A stretch of DNA of 64,000 bases from the NCBI GenBank assembly GCA_946479505.1, contig CAMLGC010000003.1, positions 22,004 to 86,003 on the forward strand, given 5' to 3'. Of the stretch, positions 10,814-19,464 are shown in pieces (within the stretch, counting starts at the first letter, position 1; every line of letters begins with the position of its first letter). The notes beneath the pieces were generated by a model. The model did no database searches. It was given only the letters and a program-made list of their open reading frames with translations, and was not told where the DNA came from. The stretch is from an uncultured Sphingomonadaceae bacterium. GTDB lineage: Bacteria > Pseudomonadota > Alphaproteobacteria > Sphingomonadales > Sphingomonadaceae. The position numbers and the translations under genes are program-made.

Positions 10814-10897
10814 GGCCCTGTTGTTTACCATGAATCGGCCTGCGTCAAAGCCAATCGCGAAACCTTGCCTTAAACAAGTCACGGTAGAACGCAGACG

Positions 10898-11191
10898 ATG
10901 GCCTATGATCCCGGTGCAATCGATGCGACGCTGGCAGCCGCGGTGGGCGACGAGCCCGCGCTGATCGCCGAGCTGCGCGAAGCCTTTCTCGACAGCGCCA
11001 AGCGCGAGCTGGCCGCGCTCGAAGCGGCCGGTGATGCCGAGAGCTGGCGCGCCGCTGCCTGGCGGATGAAGGGGCTCGCCGCGAGCTTCGGCGCGGTGCG
11101 GCTGATGGCGCTCGCCGAGGAGGGCAGCACGGTGGCGGCGCAGGACCAGGCCTATCTGCGCAGGATCCGGCAGGCGGTCGCACGGCTCTAG
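10898..11191 (+). CDS. Hpt-domain-like protein lacking the phospho-accepting histidine
   Basis: A 97-residue all-helical protein. The segment AAWRMKGLAASFGA aligns with the Hpt signature AAHxLKGxxxxxGA, so the fold is probably that of a histidine phosphotransfer domain. The position of the active histidine (three residues before the conserved Lys) is Trp55, codon TGG at 11060-11062. It therefore should not carry phosphate in the usual way and may be a structural or competing binding partner. It is the first gene of a plus-strand run that ends with a histidine-kinase-like gene, also without its histidine. Confidence 0.7.
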   Translation: MAYDPGAIDATLAAAVGDEPALIAELREAFLDSAKRELAALEAAGDAESWRAAAWRMKGLAASFGAVRLMALAEEGSTVAAQDQAYLRRIRQAVARL

Positions 11192-11252
11192 CGCGCCGAG
11201 GGCCACGCGCGCCCTTTGCCAATCGCGCATTCACCCCGTAACAGCACCAGCC

Positions 11253-12428
11253 ATGCTCGCTGGGCTGATCTTTGCGACCGACGACGCCGACGACCGGCCC
11301 GACAAGCTCGCTGCCACGCTGCCCTTCGGCGGCGGGACGCTGCTCGAATATCAGGCGCGGCTGCTGATCGCAGCGGGCGCGGCGCAGCTTCTCGTGGCGG
11401 TGACGCGGCTCACCCCCGAGCTGATCGGCGCGGTCAATCGGATCGGCACGCGAATCCCGGTAGATATCGTCCGTTCGGCGCGCGAGGCGGCCGAAAAGGT
11501 CCACCCGCTTGCGCGGATCATCGTGATCGCCGACGGACTGGTGACCACCAGTGGGATCGTAGGCACCTTCGCCGGCGAGGGTGACGACGCGCTGCTCGTC
11601 ACCAGCGAGGGCGATGCGCTGCCCGGGTTCGAGCGCGTCGACGCGGGCACCTGCTGGGCCGGGCTCGCGCGGATCGAATCGCGGCGGCTCGCCGACGTCG
11701 CGCGCTTCCCGAGCGATTACGACTTTCAGTCCACGCTGCTGCGCGTGCTCGCCCAGGGCCGCGCGGTGCGGATCGCGCTCCCCGCTTCGGCGGCACGCGA
11801 GGGGCATGGCATCCAGCGCGATTCGCGCGCGCTCGCCGATCGCAGCCGCGCGGTGCTCTCGTCGATCGTCACCGCGCGGCCGGGCTGGTTCGACCGGATC
11901 GTGCTCGCGCCACTCGCGCGCTGGACGTTGCCGCCGCTGGTGGCGCGCGCCGTTCCGAGCATCGCGGTCGCAGCCGGCGGTGCGATCGTGGGAATCGCGG
12001 GACTGGCGGGGCTCGTGCTCGATCTGCCGGTGACCGGACTCGCGCTCGTCAGCGCGGGCATCGTCGCGATGGCGCTCGCCGCCGTGCTCGGGTCGCTGCG
12101 CGGCGAGGATCGACTTGCCGCGGCGCAGGGCGGGATCATCGGCGGCATCGCGGCGCTGGCGGCGCTGCTGCTCGGCCGCGCCGCCAGCCTTCAGGCGATG
12201 ACCGCGACCGGGTGGACACTGGCGATCGTGCTGCTGGTGACGGGCGCGCTGCTCGAACGCGCGGCGCGGCGGCGGCGCAGCGGCTGGTGGGCGAGCCCGC
12301 CCGTCTATCCGCTGCTCCTGCTCGTCTTCGTCGCGGGGGGGCATCCGCTGCTCGGCCTGACCGCAGCGTGCGCCTATGCGGCTGCGTCGCTCGCCGCGGC
12401 GATCGAGCGACTGACCGCGCAGCCTTAG
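11253..12428 (+). CDS. Nucleotidyltransferase-like protein with C-terminal membrane domain
   Basis: 391 residues. Residues ~1-200 resemble a GT-A/MobA-type nucleotidyltransferase: a short strand, then KLAATLPFGGGTLLEYQARL, comparable to the PKxLxPxxGxxLLEyxl motif of sugar-phosphate nucleotidyltransferases, and a GLARI stretch. The glycine-rich GxGxR loop is not intact, so activity is uncertain. Residues ~234-383 hold five or six hydrophobic helices. I see no CDP-alcohol phosphotransferase motif (DGxxAR...GxxxD) in the membrane part. Function unknown. It lies 61 bases after the Hpt-like gene and 36 bases before the DUF2336 gene, so it probably belongs to the same operon. Confidence 0.7.
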   Translation: MLAGLIFATDDADDRPDKLAATLPFGGGTLLEYQARLLIAAGAAQLLVAVTRLTPELIGAVNRIGTRIPVDIVRSAREAAEKVHPLARIIVIADGLVTTSGIVGTFAGEGDDALLVTSEGDALPGFERVDAGTCWAGLARIESRRLADVARFPSDYDFQSTLLRVLAQGRAVRIALPASAAREGHGIQRDSRALADRSRAVLSSIVTARPGWFDRIVLAPLARWTLPPLVARAVPSIAVAAGGAIVGIAGLAGLVLDLPVTGLALVSAGIVAMALAAVLGSLRGEDRLAAAQGGIIGGIAALAALLLGRAASLQAMTATGWTLAIVLLVTGALLERAARRRRSGWWASPPVYPLLLLVFVAGGHPLLGLTAACAYAAASLAAAIERLTAQP

Positions 12429-12464
12429 TGTCGCTTTAACGACAATTCCGGTAGCTCAGGGTCC

Positions 12465-13562
12465 ATGTCGGTCGACATCGATCCTGAACGGGAATCCGCG
12501 AGCGCGGGCGCACTGATCGCGCGCGCCGCGCGAGCACACGCGCGCGCCGCGCAGCGGCTGCTGGTGGTCGCGGCCGATCTGCGTGCTCACGAAATCGATC
12601 GGCTCGATGACGAGACCCGCGCCGGCTTGATGGCGCTGCTGAATTCGCTGATCCAAACCGTACGCGGCGAGATCGCGCAGAACGCCGCGCGGGCGCTGCA
12701 CTCGGCCGGCGATGCGGCATCGGCCGATGCGCTGCTCGACGCCGGCCGCGACGATCGCGTCGCGGCGCATCTGCTCGACGACGCGGCGCTGCTTCGCGAA
12801 ATCGAGGGGCGCGTCCGGCAGGACATGATCGCGGCCGCGCTGGTGCCGGACGAGCGCGGCGATCCGGAAGCGCCGAGCCTGCTTCCGCGTCTCGCGAGCG
12901 ATCGCGACCCGCTAATCGCCGGGCCGGCAATGGCGATGCTGCTCGCGCTCAGCCGCCGTGCTTCACCGCTCGACGGCAGCCCGCTCGCGCGCACCGACCT
13001 CTCGGCCGAGGCGCACCACCGGCTGGTCTGGGCGGTTGCGGCGGACCTGCGCGACGCGGGCGCGCGAGGCGACGAGGCGCACACTGCCGTGCTCGATCGC
13101 GCGCTCGTCGCCGCGGCCGAGCGCAGCCTTGCGGCGCATGACGAGGGGATCGGGCTGGAGGCGAGTGCCGTCCGGCTTGCCTCGGCGCTCGCCTCCGCCG
13201 ATCGCGGCGGCGTGGCGGTGGCGATCGAGGCGCTTGGCGATCGGCTGCTTGCGTTGTTTCTTGCGCTCGTCGCCGAGGGGCTCGGGCTCGACTATAATGC
13301 CGCGCGCGATGCGGCGCTCGATCCGGACGGCGCACGGCTGCTGCTGATGCTGCGGGCGCTCGGCACGCCGCGCACCGAAATCGGCCGGGTGGGACTGGCA
13401 CTGGCGACGGCCGACCGACGGCGTTCGCTCGATGATCTCGCGGCGGCCCTCGATGCGATTGCGGGGCTCGATCCACCGGCGGCGGCAGCGGTGTTTGCCT
13501 ATGACCGCCTCCCGTCGGCCTATCGCCACGCGCGCTCGGCACTTGCGGACATCGCGCCGTGA
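12465..13562 (+). CDS. DUF2336 domain-containing protein
   Basis: 365 residues, soluble, almost entirely helical and Ala/Leu/Arg-rich with repeated helix pairs, as expected of the alphaproteobacterial DUF2336 family, which is often found beside signalling genes. No catalytic motif is visible. The ATG at 12465 is used. Its TGA overlaps the GTG start of the kinase-like gene (GTGA), which suggests translational coupling and a shared pathway. Confidence 0.75.
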   Translation: MSVDIDPERESASAGALIARAARAHARAAQRLLVVAADLRAHEIDRLDDETRAGLMALLNSLIQTVRGEIAQNAARALHSAGDAASADALLDAGRDDRVAAHLLDDAALLREIEGRVRQDMIAAALVPDERGDPEAPSLLPRLASDRDPLIAGPAMAMLLALSRRASPLDGSPLARTDLSAEAHHRLVWAVAADLRDAGARGDEAHTAVLDRALVAAAERSLAAHDEGIGLEASAVRLASALASADRGGVAVAIEALGDRLLALFLALVAEGLGLDYNAARDAALDPDGARLLLMLRALGTPRTEIGRVGLALATADRRRSLDDLAAALDAIAGLDPPAAAAVFAYDRLPSAYRHARSALADIAP

Positions 13563-14917
13563 CCGCGGCCGATCGCGATCTTTCCGTGGCACGCGGGCGG
13601 CTCGACGGCGATGGTCGACTGATCGAGGCCGACGGCCGCCTCGCCGAGCTCAACGCGGCTGCGGGCGGCGCGATCGGCGAAGCGCTCGCGGTCCCCGCGC
13701 TCGCCGCGCTGGCGCGGCTTGCGCTGCGGTTGCGGGTGCTGATCTCGCGCAAGGTGATCGTGGCCGATGGCGAGCGCGATCTCGAATTGTGGGTGCGCGT
13801 CGAGCCGGAAGCGGCGGGTATCCGCCTGGCGCTCACCGGCTGGCGACGGCGAGCGCCTGTCTCGCCATTGCCCGAAAACGCTCGTGTTGCTGAACCGGTG
13901 TTGGATGGCGCGGCGTGGCGCTGGGAGACCGATTCGGCGCTTCGGCTGACGCGGCTTTCGCCCGATGCGGGGCCGCACGACGGCTTTCACCCGGCTGCGA
14001 TGCTCGGTCAGCCGATCACCAGCCTGTTCGCGCTCGTCGAGGAGGAGGACGGCGGGCTGCCGCTGCTCGCCGCGCTGGCGGCCAACGCGTCGTTCGAGGC
14101 GCAGCAGGCCATGGTGCGCTCTTCGGGGCGCCCGGTTCGGCTGGCGGGAGTGCCGCGATACGACCGGCTCGGCCATTTCGCGGGGTTCGTCGGCGTCGCG
14201 TACGCGGTCGGGGCGGAGGAGACGCCGGCAACGCCGACGCTCGATCTTTTCGCCGCGCGGCTCGGTGCAGCGCTGCGCGAGCCGCTCGGGCGGATCATTG
14301 CGAATGCGGACAGCATCAGCGCCCAGCCCGATGGCCCGGTAAACGACACCTATGTCGATTACGCGTCGGACATTGCCACCGCCGGGCGGCACCTTCTCGG
14401 GCTGGTCGGCGACCTCGCCGATTTGGAGGCCGTCGAGCGGCCCGACTTCGCGATCGCGCGCGAACCGATCGACCTGGCCGATCTCGCCCGCCGCGCGGCG
14501 GGGCTGCTTGCGGTTCGTGCAAGCGCGGCCGAGGTGACGATCGAGCGACCGGGCGAGGCTGTCACGCTTCCCGCCACGGGCGAGTTTCGCCGTGTCCTGC
14601 AGATTCTGGTCAATCTCGTCGGCAATGCGGTGCGCTATGCCCCGCGCGGCTCGGCCGTGCGCGTCGAGGCGGCGGCGCACGGCGCCATGGCGGCGGTGTC
14701 GGTGACCGACAGCGGCAAGGGCATCGCGCCCGAGGATCAGGCGCGCATCTTCGAGAAGTTCGAGCGCGTCGACCCGTCGGAGCCCGGCGGCAGCGGGCTC
14801 GGCCTCTACATCGCGCGCCGCCTTGCCCGCGCGATGGGCGGCGACATCACCCTCACCAGCGCGGCAGGCGAGGGCGCACGTTTCACGCTGGTGCTCCCGA
14901 CCGACACAAGCGCGTAG
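13559..14917 (+). CDS. Histidine-kinase-like protein with degenerate phospho-acceptor (His replaced by Ala)
   Basis: 452 residues, no transmembrane segment. Residues ~105-220 look PAS-like (ending GHFAGFVGVAYAV). The dimerisation helix is FAARLGAALREPLGRII (231-247); against the canonical FxxNxSHELRTPLxxII the His is Ala237 (GCA at 14267-14269) and the following Glu is Ala238, while Arg and Pro are kept. The ATPase domain looks intact: N box VNLVGNAVRYAP, G1 VTDSGKGIAPED, F box IFEKFERVD, G2 GSGLGLYIARRL. It should bind ATP but cannot autophosphorylate on the usual residue, as in Caulobacter DivL, where Tyr replaces His. The GTG start overlaps the DUF2336 stop. Confidence 0.85.
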   Translation: MTAADRDLSVARGRLDGDGRLIEADGRLAELNAAAGGAIGEALAVPALAALARLALRLRVLISRKVIVADGERDLELWVRVEPEAAGIRLALTGWRRRAPVSPLPENARVAEPVLDGAAWRWETDSALRLTRLSPDAGPHDGFHPAAMLGQPITSLFALVEEEDGGLPLLAALAANASFEAQQAMVRSSGRPVRLAGVPRYDRLGHFAGFVGVAYAVGAEETPATPTLDLFAARLGAALREPLGRIIANADSISAQPDGPVNDTYVDYASDIATAGRHLLGLVGDLADLEAVERPDFAIAREPIDLADLARRAAGLLAVRASAAEVTIERPGEAVTLPATGEFRRVLQILVNLVGNAVRYAPRGSAVRVEAAAHGAMAAVSVTDSGKGIAPEDQARIFEKFERVDPSEPGGSGLGLYIARRLARAMGGDITLTSAAGEGARFTLVLPTDTSA

Positions 14918-17773
14918 CTAGCGCCGCTTCACCAGCATCTGCTTGCCCTCGTAAACGAGGCTGATCGCGCCCTTTTCGGTGAAATCGGGCGCCTTGGGCT
15001 GCTCCTTGCCGTAGAAGCGCACCGCGATCGCGCGCTTGCCGGGCATGCCGTCGTAGCTGCCCTCGCGTGCGCCGATGGTGAGGGTGCCGCTGTCTTCGTC
15101 CCAGGCAATCGGAATACGTGCGAAGCCGCCCTTCCTGTAGGCGCGGCTGGTGCCGTCGTCCTCGTAAAGCGCGAAGCTGCCGTCGGCGCCGGTGAAGACG
15201 TGGAGCACGATTGCGCCGTCCGCGTCCTGCCCGACATATTGGATCGCGGGGCCGGTGGGGACGATCGAGCCGGCGCGGACGAAGAGCGGCATCCGCTCGC
15301 GTGGCGCATCGGCGGCGATCGTCTGCCCGCCTTCATGCCACGCGCCGGTGTTGAAATCGACCCAGTCGGCGCCCGCGGGGAGATAGACCTGCCGACTGCG
15401 CGCCTCGAACTCGGTAACGGGCGCGACGAGGAAGGCGTGGCCGAACAGATATTCGTCGTCGATACCCCAGGTCTTCTCGTCGGCGCCGAAATCCATCACC
15501 AGCCCGCGCATGATGGTGCCGTCGTTGAACCAGGTGTTCGCGGCTTCCGTGTAGATATAGGGCATCAGCCGGTAGCGGAGCTGGTCGTACCAGACCATCG
15601 CGTCGAGCATCTTCTCGTCGCCCGCCGCGATGTTGTAGATTTCGCGGTACGGGAACTCGCCGTGGCTGCGGAAGAGGGGCGAGAAGGCGCCGAACTGGAA
15701 CCAGCGCAGGTTCAATTCGCGCCATTCGGGCTGGGCCTCGGGGCGCTGCTCCGAATAACGCTGCTCGACCGCGAAACCGCCGATGTCGTGCGTCCAGTTG
15801 GGGATGCCCGACATCGAGAGGTTGACGCCCGCCGAAATCTGCGCGCGCAGATCATACCAACGCGACGCCACATCGCCCGACCACAATGCCGCGCTCGCCC
15901 GCTGCAAACCGCCGAAACCCGAACGTGTCAGGATGAAGGGCCGCTTGTCGGGCTGCGCCTCGCGCAGGCCGTTCGCGACTCCCTCGGCATGGACGAGCGG
16001 GTAGGAGTTGAAGAGCGCCGCCGCGGGGCCGAACGCGGTCGGGCCCATGGTCTCGATGCGTTCCTCGATCGAAAGGTTCGAATGGATGTCGGGCTCGGTC
16101 GCGTCCATCCACCACGCGTCAAAGCCCTTGGAGACGAGCTTCTCCCGCATCTGCTCGAAATACATCTTGCGCGCGCCCGGCGCATAGACGTCGTAATCGG
16201 TGTTGAGATAGCCGGGGCCGACCCAGTCCTTGTTCCCCATCTCGAGATTGCCCTGATAGAGCCAGCCGTGCGCGGCGAGCGCCTTGGCGTTCTCGGTGGT
16301 CGGATAGAATTTGGGCCAGACCGAAATCATGATGTGCCCGTTGAGCGCGTGGACCTCGTCCACCATGCCTTCGGGATCGGGGAAGCGCGTCTTGTCGAAG
16401 TCGTGGCTGCCCCACGCGTCTTCGGGCCAGTAGAACCAGTCCTGCACGATATTGTCGATCGGGATGCGGCGCTGCCGGTATTCGCGCAGCACGCCCAAAA
16501 GCTGCTCCTGGGTCTCGTAGCGCTGGCGGCTCTGCCAGAAGCCGTAGGCCCATTTGGGCATCAGCGTCGCCTTGCCGGTGAGCGCGCGATAGCCGGCGAT
16601 CGCACCGTCGATGCTGCCGGCGAGCGTGACGTAATAGTCGATGCCCTTGGCGACGTCGGAGGTCATCCAGAGCGAATGGCGGTCGGCTTCGAGGAGCGGG
16701 CCGTTGTGGAAGAAGGCCATGTAGCCGGCGTTCGGCTCCCACTCGATGCGAATCTTGACCGGCTTGCCCGCCGTCATCGGCAGCTCGACATTGTGGAACC
16801 AGGGATTCCAGTTCTGCCGCCAGCGGTCGAGCACCAGCTTGCCGTCGGCGTAGAGCTTGAAATAGCTCGAGGCGTAGAGGCGAAATTTGTGGACGCCGGT
16901 TTCGTCCGCGGTGACTTCGCCGGTCCACACCACCTTCTGCTGCTGCGTCGCGACGCCCGCGGTGTTCTGGCCGGTGCCGGCAGAGGCTTTGGTGGTTGCC
17001 TTGCCCGCTTCCGGCCATTTCTCCTGATCTCGGATGAACTGGTAATCGATCACGCGCTCCTGCCGACTCACCGCGAGATTGCCGCCCAGATAGTAATCGG
17101 CCTTCCAGCCGGGCTTGCCGCCGCTCGTCACGGAGAGGTCGTCGCCGACGGGTGCGTAGGGGCGGGGATTGCCGAAGCGGCTGATCCCGTCATTGTCCCA
17201 CAAGAGGCCGTATCCCCTGGTCGAGACGACGAAGGGGATGGCGATATCCATGTTGTGCTGGGCGAGCTCGACGTCCTCGCCGTTATAGTTCATCTGGCTG
17301 TTCTGGTGCTGGCCGAGGCCGTAGAAACCCTCGTCGGTGCCGCGATTGAACTGCTGGCTGACGGTAAAATAGGGTTTGCCCTCGATCGATACCGGCGCGA
17401 ACGGCGCGCGAGGGGATTCGGTGAGCACGGGTTTGCCCGCATCGTCGAGGAAGCTGACCTGACCATCGGAGAGGCGGATGCGCGCGCTGGTATCGGGGAG
17501 GGTGAGGGTGACATAGCCATCGGCCTCGGCGATCGCAGGGTCGCCGGTGGGCTCGGCGATCACCATCAGGCTTTCGGGGAGCGTGGAGAAGTCGGTGCCG
17601 GGCACGGCGCTCACGCGGAAGCGATCGTCGCCGTAGGCGAGCACGCGGACGCGCTTCGCGGGGCCGGTGTCGGGCGTCACCACCACGCCGTGCGGCACGC
17701 GCGTAACCTCGGCCGCCTGCGCGGCCGCAGCCAGCCCGATCGCCGCGACGCTCGCGAGCATCCATGTGCGCAT
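14918..17773 (-). CDS. GH31 alpha-xylosidase with inserted PA14 domain
   Basis: 951 residues with a Sec signal peptide (cleavage near residue 20). The N-terminal beta-sandwich is interrupted at about residues 235-370 by a PA14-like module (FRLYASSYFKLYADGKLVLDRWRQNW). The barrel follows, with the GH31 nucleophile in WWMDATEPDI (Asp557) and the acid/base in WSGD (about Asp634). GH31 enzymes with a PA14 insert include the xyloglucan-active alpha-xylosidase of Cellvibrio japonicus, so removal of xylose from xyloglucan oligosaccharides is the likely role. The ATG at 17773 shares one base with the upstream GH35 stop; a GTG one codon earlier is possible. It is periplasmic by signal peptide. Confidence 0.88.
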   Translation of the reverse strand: MRTWMLASVAAIGLAAAAQAAEVTRVPHGVVVTPDTGPAKRVRVLAYGDDRFRVSAVPGTDFSTLPESLMVIAEPTGDPAIAEADGYVTLTLPDTSARIRLSDGQVSFLDDAGKPVLTESPRAPFAPVSIEGKPYFTVSQQFNRGTDEGFYGLGQHQNSQMNYNGEDVELAQHNMDIAIPFVVSTRGYGLLWDNDGISRFGNPRPYAPVGDDLSVTSGGKPGWKADYYLGGNLAVSRQERVIDYQFIRDQEKWPEAGKATTKASAGTGQNTAGVATQQQKVVWTGEVTADETGVHKFRLYASSYFKLYADGKLVLDRWRQNWNPWFHNVELPMTAGKPVKIRIEWEPNAGYMAFFHNGPLLEADRHSLWMTSDVAKGIDYYVTLAGSIDGAIAGYRALTGKATLMPKWAYGFWQSRQRYETQEQLLGVLREYRQRRIPIDNIVQDWFYWPEDAWGSHDFDKTRFPDPEGMVDEVHALNGHIMISVWPKFYPTTENAKALAAHGWLYQGNLEMGNKDWVGPGYLNTDYDVYAPGARKMYFEQMREKLVSKGFDAWWMDATEPDIHSNLSIEERIETMGPTAFGPAAALFNSYPLVHAEGVANGLREAQPDKRPFILTRSGFGGLQRASAALWSGDVASRWYDLRAQISAGVNLSMSGIPNWTHDIGGFAVEQRYSEQRPEAQPEWRELNLRWFQFGAFSPLFRSHGEFPYREIYNIAAGDEKMLDAMVWYDQLRYRLMPYIYTEAANTWFNDGTIMRGLVMDFGADEKTWGIDDEYLFGHAFLVAPVTEFEARSRQVYLPAGADWVDFNTGAWHEGGQTIAADAPRERMPLFVRAGSIVPTGPAIQYVGQDADGAIVLHVFTGADGSFALYEDDGTSRAYRKGGFARIPIAWDEDSGTLTIGAREGSYDGMPGKRAIAVRFYGKEQPKAPDFTEKGAISLVYEGKQMLVKRR

Positions 17774-19383
17774 CACTCGAACCTCCCCATTTCAACCCGG
17801 AGCATCACCGGCGTGCCGGTGAAATTGAGCCCGTAATCGGTCTGGTCGCCGTTCCAGACGCGCTCGAACATCCAGCGTCCGTCGGGGGCGAAATGCCCCT
17901 CCTCGACGCGCACGATCATGCCGTTTTCGCCCTCGTTCGCGGCGAAACGCATGCGCACGTTGGCGCCGGCGACGAGGAACGTGTCGGGAGCGAGCTGCGC
18001 GACCACGCCGCCGCCGACGGGCTTGCCGGTGGTGGGCGCCGGGTCTTTCTCGATCCACGTCCAGTCGCGCTCGCCCATCTGCCATTGGTCGAACTGCGCG
18101 GTGATCTTCCACGCGCCCATCACCGTCGACTGGTCTGCGGCGTCCTTGTCCTTCGCGACGCCCCAGGTCGGGTGCTCGAACGCGATCTTCGCCCAGGCGC
18201 GCTGTATCGGCGCGAAGAGCGCGTAGTTCGACGCGAACGCCTCGATCGTCGCGGGGTCGAGCGTCTTCGTGCCGAGCGGATAATTGTTGTAGCCGGTTGC
18301 ATCCATCCCGAACGGCGCGAAGCCGATCGCGCCCTTGCCGAGCGCTGCCCAGAAGAAGCGGGCATAGTCGGCGGCGTTGCCGAGCTCGGGCACCAACAGC
18401 GCGTTGTCGGCGCGCGCATACAGATCGAGATACCTTACGAATGCGTCGTGGTCGCGGTTGTAGATGTCGGGCGCGACCAGATCGAGGTGCGGCGCGCCCG
18501 CCTTCCAGATGTCGATCACGTTCCAGTTGGGTCCGCCGCTCTGCACGCCGGTGGGAGTCGGCTGGGTGAAGGGGTCGCTGAGCGACGCGTTGGCGTACAT
18601 CGGCAGCGGCTTGACCGCCTTGCCCGCGGCGGCGATCGCGTCGACGTAGCGCGCGGTGTACCAGCTATTGAACGCCTGCTCGGCGATTCCGCCGAACACC
18701 TGCGTCCACGTCCCCGGCTCTTTGCCCAACGCGCGCACCAGCTCGGCCGGGACCGCGCCGGCGAACAGGCGATTGCCTTCGGCCGAATAGTCGCGCGGGA
18801 CGCCGTAGCTGCCGGTCTCGTTCTCGACCTGCACCATGAGCACGGTATTGTGGGAATCGGCCGCCTTGAGGTGTTTCATCAATTCGACGAACGCGCGCTT
18901 GTCGGCGGCGAGCGTCGTTTCGGCGAGCGGAGAGAGCGAATAATGGGGTGAGCCGTCGGGCGCGCGCATCCGGGGGAAACGCGTGTCGTCGGTCTTGACC
19001 CATTCGGGCGCGTAGCTGGGGCTGCCGTTCTTCCACGTCGCGAACCACAGCAGCACCAGCCGCACGTCGTGGGCGCGGGCTTGATCGAGCAGCGTATCGA
19101 CGAAGGTGAAATCGAAGCGACCTTCCTCGGGCTCGATCTGCTCCCAGGCGATCGGCATTTCGACCGTGTTGGCATGGAGCGCTTCGATCACCGGCCACAC
19201 CCTGGGAAGCGCGGCGGCGTAGTTGCTCGAATTGTTGACCTGCGCGCCGAGCATCAGGAACGGCGCGCCGTCGACGATCAGCGCATGATGCCCGTTGCGC
19301 GTGGCGATCGATGGCGTCTGGGCATGCGCAGGTAGCGCTAACAAAAAGGCCGAAACGGCAGTCAAAAACACGCTGCGGCACAT
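17773..19383 (-). CDS. GH35 beta-galactosidase (DUF5597 type)
   Basis: 536 residues with a signal peptide ending at AHA (residue ~21). Catalytic residues fit family 35: acid/base Glu189 in VQVENETGSYG and nucleophile Glu333 in LLVPELGNAADY. The C-terminal ~130 residues form the small beta-rich region seen in DUF5597-type GH35 enzymes, whose characterised Cellvibrio member removes galactose from xyloglucan. The gene is translationally coupled to the GH31 gene behind it, so the two probably work in sequence on xyloglucan fragments in the periplasm. A purine-rich GGGGGGA stretch precedes the ATG. Confidence 0.88.
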   Translation of the reverse strand: MCRSVFLTAVSAFLLALPAHAQTPSIATRNGHHALIVDGAPFLMLGAQVNNSSNYAAALPRVWPVIEALHANTVEMPIAWEQIEPEEGRFDFTFVDTLLDQARAHDVRLVLLWFATWKNGSPSYAPEWVKTDDTRFPRMRAPDGSPHYSLSPLAETTLAADKRAFVELMKHLKAADSHNTVLMVQVENETGSYGVPRDYSAEGNRLFAGAVPAELVRALGKEPGTWTQVFGGIAEQAFNSWYTARYVDAIAAAGKAVKPLPMYANASLSDPFTQPTPTGVQSGGPNWNVIDIWKAGAPHLDLVAPDIYNRDHDAFVRYLDLYARADNALLVPELGNAADYARFFWAALGKGAIGFAPFGMDATGYNNYPLGTKTLDPATIEAFASNYALFAPIQRAWAKIAFEHPTWGVAKDKDAADQSTVMGAWKITAQFDQWQMGERDWTWIEKDPAPTTGKPVGGGVVAQLAPDTFLVAGANVRMRFAANEGENGMIVRVEEGHFAPDGRWMFERVWNGDQTDYGLNFTGTPVMLRVEMGRFE

Positions 19384-19464
19384 GTCGGATCCCCCCGCCA
19401 GTGAATCGCGGTCTCGTGCCGCGCGGGCTATATGCTGGCGGCAAAAGACCGCTGGCGCAAGCGG

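Noticed and set aside
8603..10873. A 756-codon open frame on the plus strand opposite the coiled-coil gene
   Set aside because: Arg/Asp/Gly-rich translation with no domain; it is the antisense shadow of a long GC-rich helical gene, which itself has membrane helices and heptad-like composition.
15200..17836. An 878-codon open frame opposite the GH31 gene
   Set aside because: The minus strand encodes a complete GH31 enzyme with catalytic motifs; the opposite frame has no recognisable feature.
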